Below, piece after piece: positions 61,552 to 64,000 of a stretch of DNA of 64,000 nt. Both the position numbers and the translations under genes were made by a program. This DNA is from Alloascoidea africana (lineage: Eukaryota > Ascomycota > Alloascoideomycetes > Alloascoideales > Alloascoideaceae): assembly GCA_030581615.1 (NCBI GenBank), contig JAKTTT010000071.1:1-64000 (forward strand), in the 5' to 3' direction. The number at the start of each line of letters is the position of its first letter. Position 1 is the stretch's first letter. The notes under the pieces were generated by a model that made no database searches, was not told the origin of the DNA, and saw nothing but the letters and a program-made list of their open reading frames with translations.

Positions 61552-63575
61552 CTACTGCTCAAGAGCACCCAGAAAAGCAGTGGCCCTTGCCAGTCTATTT
61601 GCCATCTCCAACCCAGCAACACCAGAGGAATCTGGCAGATGGACCAGCTCCAGCTTGCCCAGTCCCTTCCACGAGTAATGCAGATTCAAATCGTAGAGCA
61701 TGACCAGACAAAGAATGAGGACATCGGTATCTTCAAAGTCCCTATCGAGCCGATGTAGTGTATCGCAAAGTAACAGTAAATCAACTGCCTCCTTGGAATT
61801 GCACACGACACGATATTGGGATATTGGTGGTGGTTTGTGGGCTTCGGCAGTTAACAGTTCAAGCGCTGTCTTAATTGCGCCCAAGGCGATCCTCGTTATT
61901 GATTGATTATTGGTGAATGGGACGCTGGAGGAAACGTTTCTTAAGTCGTTTTCTCCAAAGTAAATAGCATAAGCCCCTACGCCGTCATCTCTAGTACATA
62001 TCTCAACGTACACTGACAGTGTAGAGCTATCTGAGGTATCCTCTAAAAAGTTTGGAATTTTGCTCTCAAAGTGTGTTTGGTAATCATTTGTCTTGACACT
62101 TTTTTCTATTTCTTCATTTTCTTGCTGAGTATCCTGCTTTGTGTTTCCATTAACGTCTGTTGCGTCGTCTGTGACTGCTTCAGACTGTGTTTCGCTCATC
62201 CAAGGCTCAAATGTAACTATCTCATCGTCGTCATCTTCAAAATTGTAAGTTTCTTCTTCATCTTCTTTCGGCTTTTCTTTTTCTTCTGTATTTGCTTCGC
62301 TCTCCAGGTTTCCATTAGAATTTGGCAATTCTGAGTGACCAGACCCAGCATCACCATTTGGAGTTGTGCTATCTCTATCGCTCCATCCGTTAGAATCAAT
62401 GTGGTTAGTTGTATCTTCAAAATCATATTTTCGCCGTCTTGTTCGAGGTGACCACTCCTCTGCTTCCAAAATTCTCTTTCTCAGCATAGATATTACTGCT
62501 TGTTTTCTGGGCGAAGCAGAAGAAACCGAAACCGGGTCCTGATCTTCTTGAAATGTCCTGGATGGCGCGTATTTCTCTTGTTTAGGATACTTCCATGACC
62601 ACCCCGTTCCCTTATCCTCCTCCTTTGCAGCCGAAAAAATTGCAGATCCTTTACGAGAATAGTCCAGCGCTTCTTTATAGGTATCGAATCTCTTCATTTG
62701 TGCTTTTGGATATCCATCAGTTGAAGCCCTGGCTTCAGAAGCATACACAAACACACCCTTCTCGCGCCCTAAGTCTCCTGTTAGTGATGTGTATAGCCCA
62801 CATCTGTTTTCCAGTGGTAATGCTTACCAACGGCGACGCCATAATAGCTTCCTCTCTCCTTGAAAGATCGAAGGCTGTTTGGACCAGAATTCTCTCCCTT
62901 CCACACATAGCTCTGGGTTTCCTGGTATGGTGGTCGATTTTTAATCTGACCAGCATTCTCGCCAGTCAAAACAAAACTCTGGGCTTCCTTGTACGTTTCG
63001 AATTTTTTCCACCTTGCTTTTGGAAAGCCAGTAATTTGGGCTATAGCTTCGTAATGGTTGGAGTACACGCCAGGTTGTCTCCCTATCCCATGCGAGGAAC
63101 AAACGCGTCAGCCTCCATCAATTTTCAATCGTGAGAGCTCATTTCTTACCAACTTGAACACCATAGAAATAACAGGCCTTTGCATATCGTGGGTGAGCTG
63201 GCCTGGAACCATTTGTATCATCGCTGGTTTGTGATGTTGGCGATGAAAAGTCCGGGTTCTTGACTTCCGGACTAGAATTGCCGTTGACAAAGATATTGGC
63301 TTCTTCCTCGGTGTCGAACCGTTTCATAACCGCCTTTGGAAATCCTCGAGTCTGGTCCTGGCACTCGTTTAGACTCTTGTAGACGCCGGGTCGCCGTCCT
63401 AAAACGGATTGTTAGGAGGTGACGAAACAGAAAGGGCACAACAATTAAGCACCACAAGCAGAGAATGCCAAATCAATCATGACTTTTAGATAGTAAAGTT
63501 AAAAGTAACTAGCGGCTTGCCTTTTTGGACGGCATAGAATGCTACGGGACCTGGACATGGAGAATTATCACTCAT
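61552..63575 (-). CDS. RNase H1-like protein: three hybrid-binding domains, degenerate RNase H
   Basis: Predicted 591 residues from exons 63521-63575, 63150-63398, 62828-63082 and 61552-62768; introns of 122, 67 and 59 nt. Three hybrid-binding domains (about residues 12-57, 94-140 and 179-225) each show the family pattern FYxVxxG-R-x-PGVY...GFPKA...K(R/K)F-T-x-EA. Each is cut by a phase-1 intron in the same Gly codon (19, 102, 187). The first intron is GC-AG (GCAAGC donor). After an acidic linker, residues about 438-591 resemble the RNase H fold (VYVEICTRDDG, PFTNNQSITRIALGAIKTAL, VVCNSKEAVDLL, LVHLPDSSGVAGLEMANRLA). The DEDD positions read E442, I477, N510 and N577, so catalysis is unlikely. 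It may bind RNA:DNA hybrids or dsRNA without cutting. Whether a catalytic paralogue exists elsewhere is unknown. Confidence 0.88.
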
Positions 63576-63643
63576 TTGTGGGTGGCCTGCCTACGAGAAG
63601 GGGAGAAGAGAGGGAAAACACGAATGTGTGAGAGAAAAAAAAT

Positions 63644-64000
63644 CTAATGGTGAAGCGAGTCTGGGATTCTGCTCCCACCACCGCCATAATCGCCAGAATT
63701 CATATATATGTAATGGTTCAGAGTATAGTTTCTAGTCCTTGCGTGCTCTTCCAAGACGTAGCTCTCGCAGTCATCCACGGTCTCGAGGCGGCTCAAAACT
63801 GACTCTTCCTCGTCCTGCGTGGGCAAGCTCCAGTTTGATAACTTTGGTAGCTCCTGGTGAAAAACAACTCTCGCGACATCAAAGCAGTCCCGGCGATCGT
63901 AGCCCTGGACCCAGATTCGCAGCTGCGAGTTGAAGCTCCAAGATCTGAGAAGACTGCTGTATTCCCAGCCTTGGAACGTTGGGCTGGTCAGCCCAAAGGA
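63644..64000 (-). CDS. Partial gene at window edge, C-terminal 118 residues
   Basis: The frame runs open from the window end to a TAG at 63644-63646, giving 118 residues of a C terminus. Seen: RSWSFNSQLRIWVQGYDRRDCFDVARVVFH in two pieces of a possible alpha/beta region, then an acidic helix (QDEEESVLSRLETVDD) and a Tyr/Gly-rich end. No family recognised. The start and most of the protein lie outside the window. Confidence 0.6.
   Translation of the reverse strand, partial: SFGLTSPTFQGWEYSSLLRSWSFNSQLRIWVQGYDRRDCFDVARVVFHQELPKLSNWSLPTQDEEESVLSRLETVDDCESYVLEEHARTRNYTLNHYIYMNSGDYGGGGSRIPDSLHH

Overview
The window is nuclear DNA of an ascomycete yeast. The evidence is a tRNA-Pro(UGG) with a short intron, compact fungal genes, short spliceosomal introns (5' GTATGT, GTAAGT, GTGAGT or GTACTT; CTAAC/CTAAT branch sites close to TAG or CAG), and orthologues of typical yeast genes (DFG5/DCW1, NGR1/NAM8, BUD6, PSR1, HXK2, TPC1, SHB17, MAM3, RSB1, KIP2). 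Introns are frequent for a budding yeast (four in LSM2, five in an alpha/beta hydrolase, three in an RNase H1-like gene). I infer an early-diverging Saccharomycotina lineage, perhaps near Dipodascaceae/Trichomonascaceae; this is not proven. No CRISPR array, retroelement or viral fossil was seen.

Layout. 1-6.1 kb is AT-rich and gene-poor: a tRNA-Pro, a decayed pogo/Fot1-type DNA transposase, an unrecognised acidic gene with an internal duplication, a 537-bp deletion derivative of a pogo/Fot1 element with 30-bp inverted ends, and a roughly 300-bp foldback element. 6.9-19 kb: a GPI-anchored GH76 wall enzyme (DFG5/DCW1), a three-RRM protein (NGR1/NAM8), a PY-motif proline-rich protein and a RhoGAP, separated by long microsatellite-rich spacers. 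19-32 kb: mitochondrial MutS (MSH1), an unknown helical protein, an importin (NMD5/SXM1) and RNA polymerase II subunit 2 (RPB2). 31.8-43 kb: a six-exon alpha/beta hydrolase, a YPK/Gad8-like AGC kinase, a mitochondrial LYR protein, COX15, LSM2 (with a 12-nt exon) and BUD6. 43-54 kb: PSR1-type phosphatase, hexokinase, thiamine-pyrophosphate carrier, MLH3, SHB17 and MAM3. 54-64 kb: an RTA1-family transporter, an unknown acidic protein, a KIP2-type kinesin, an RNase H1-like protein with three hybrid-binding domains, and the 3' end of one more gene.

The genes are independent housekeeping units, not a cluster. Recurring themes are mitochondria (MSH1, COX15, TPC1, LYR protein), cell polarity and morphogenesis (RhoGAP, BUD6, KIP2, DFG5/DCW1), membrane and sphingolipid homeostasis (YPK-like kinase, RSB1-like) and DNA repair or R-loop biology (MSH1, MLH3, RNase H1-like).

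The most striking observation is the RNase H1-like gene at 61552-63575. It has three tandem RNA:DNA hybrid-binding domains, each cut by a phase-1 intron at the same glycine. Its C-terminal RNase H fold lacks all four DEDD catalytic residues (E442, I477, N510, N577), so it looks like a hybrid-binding protein that has lost catalysis.
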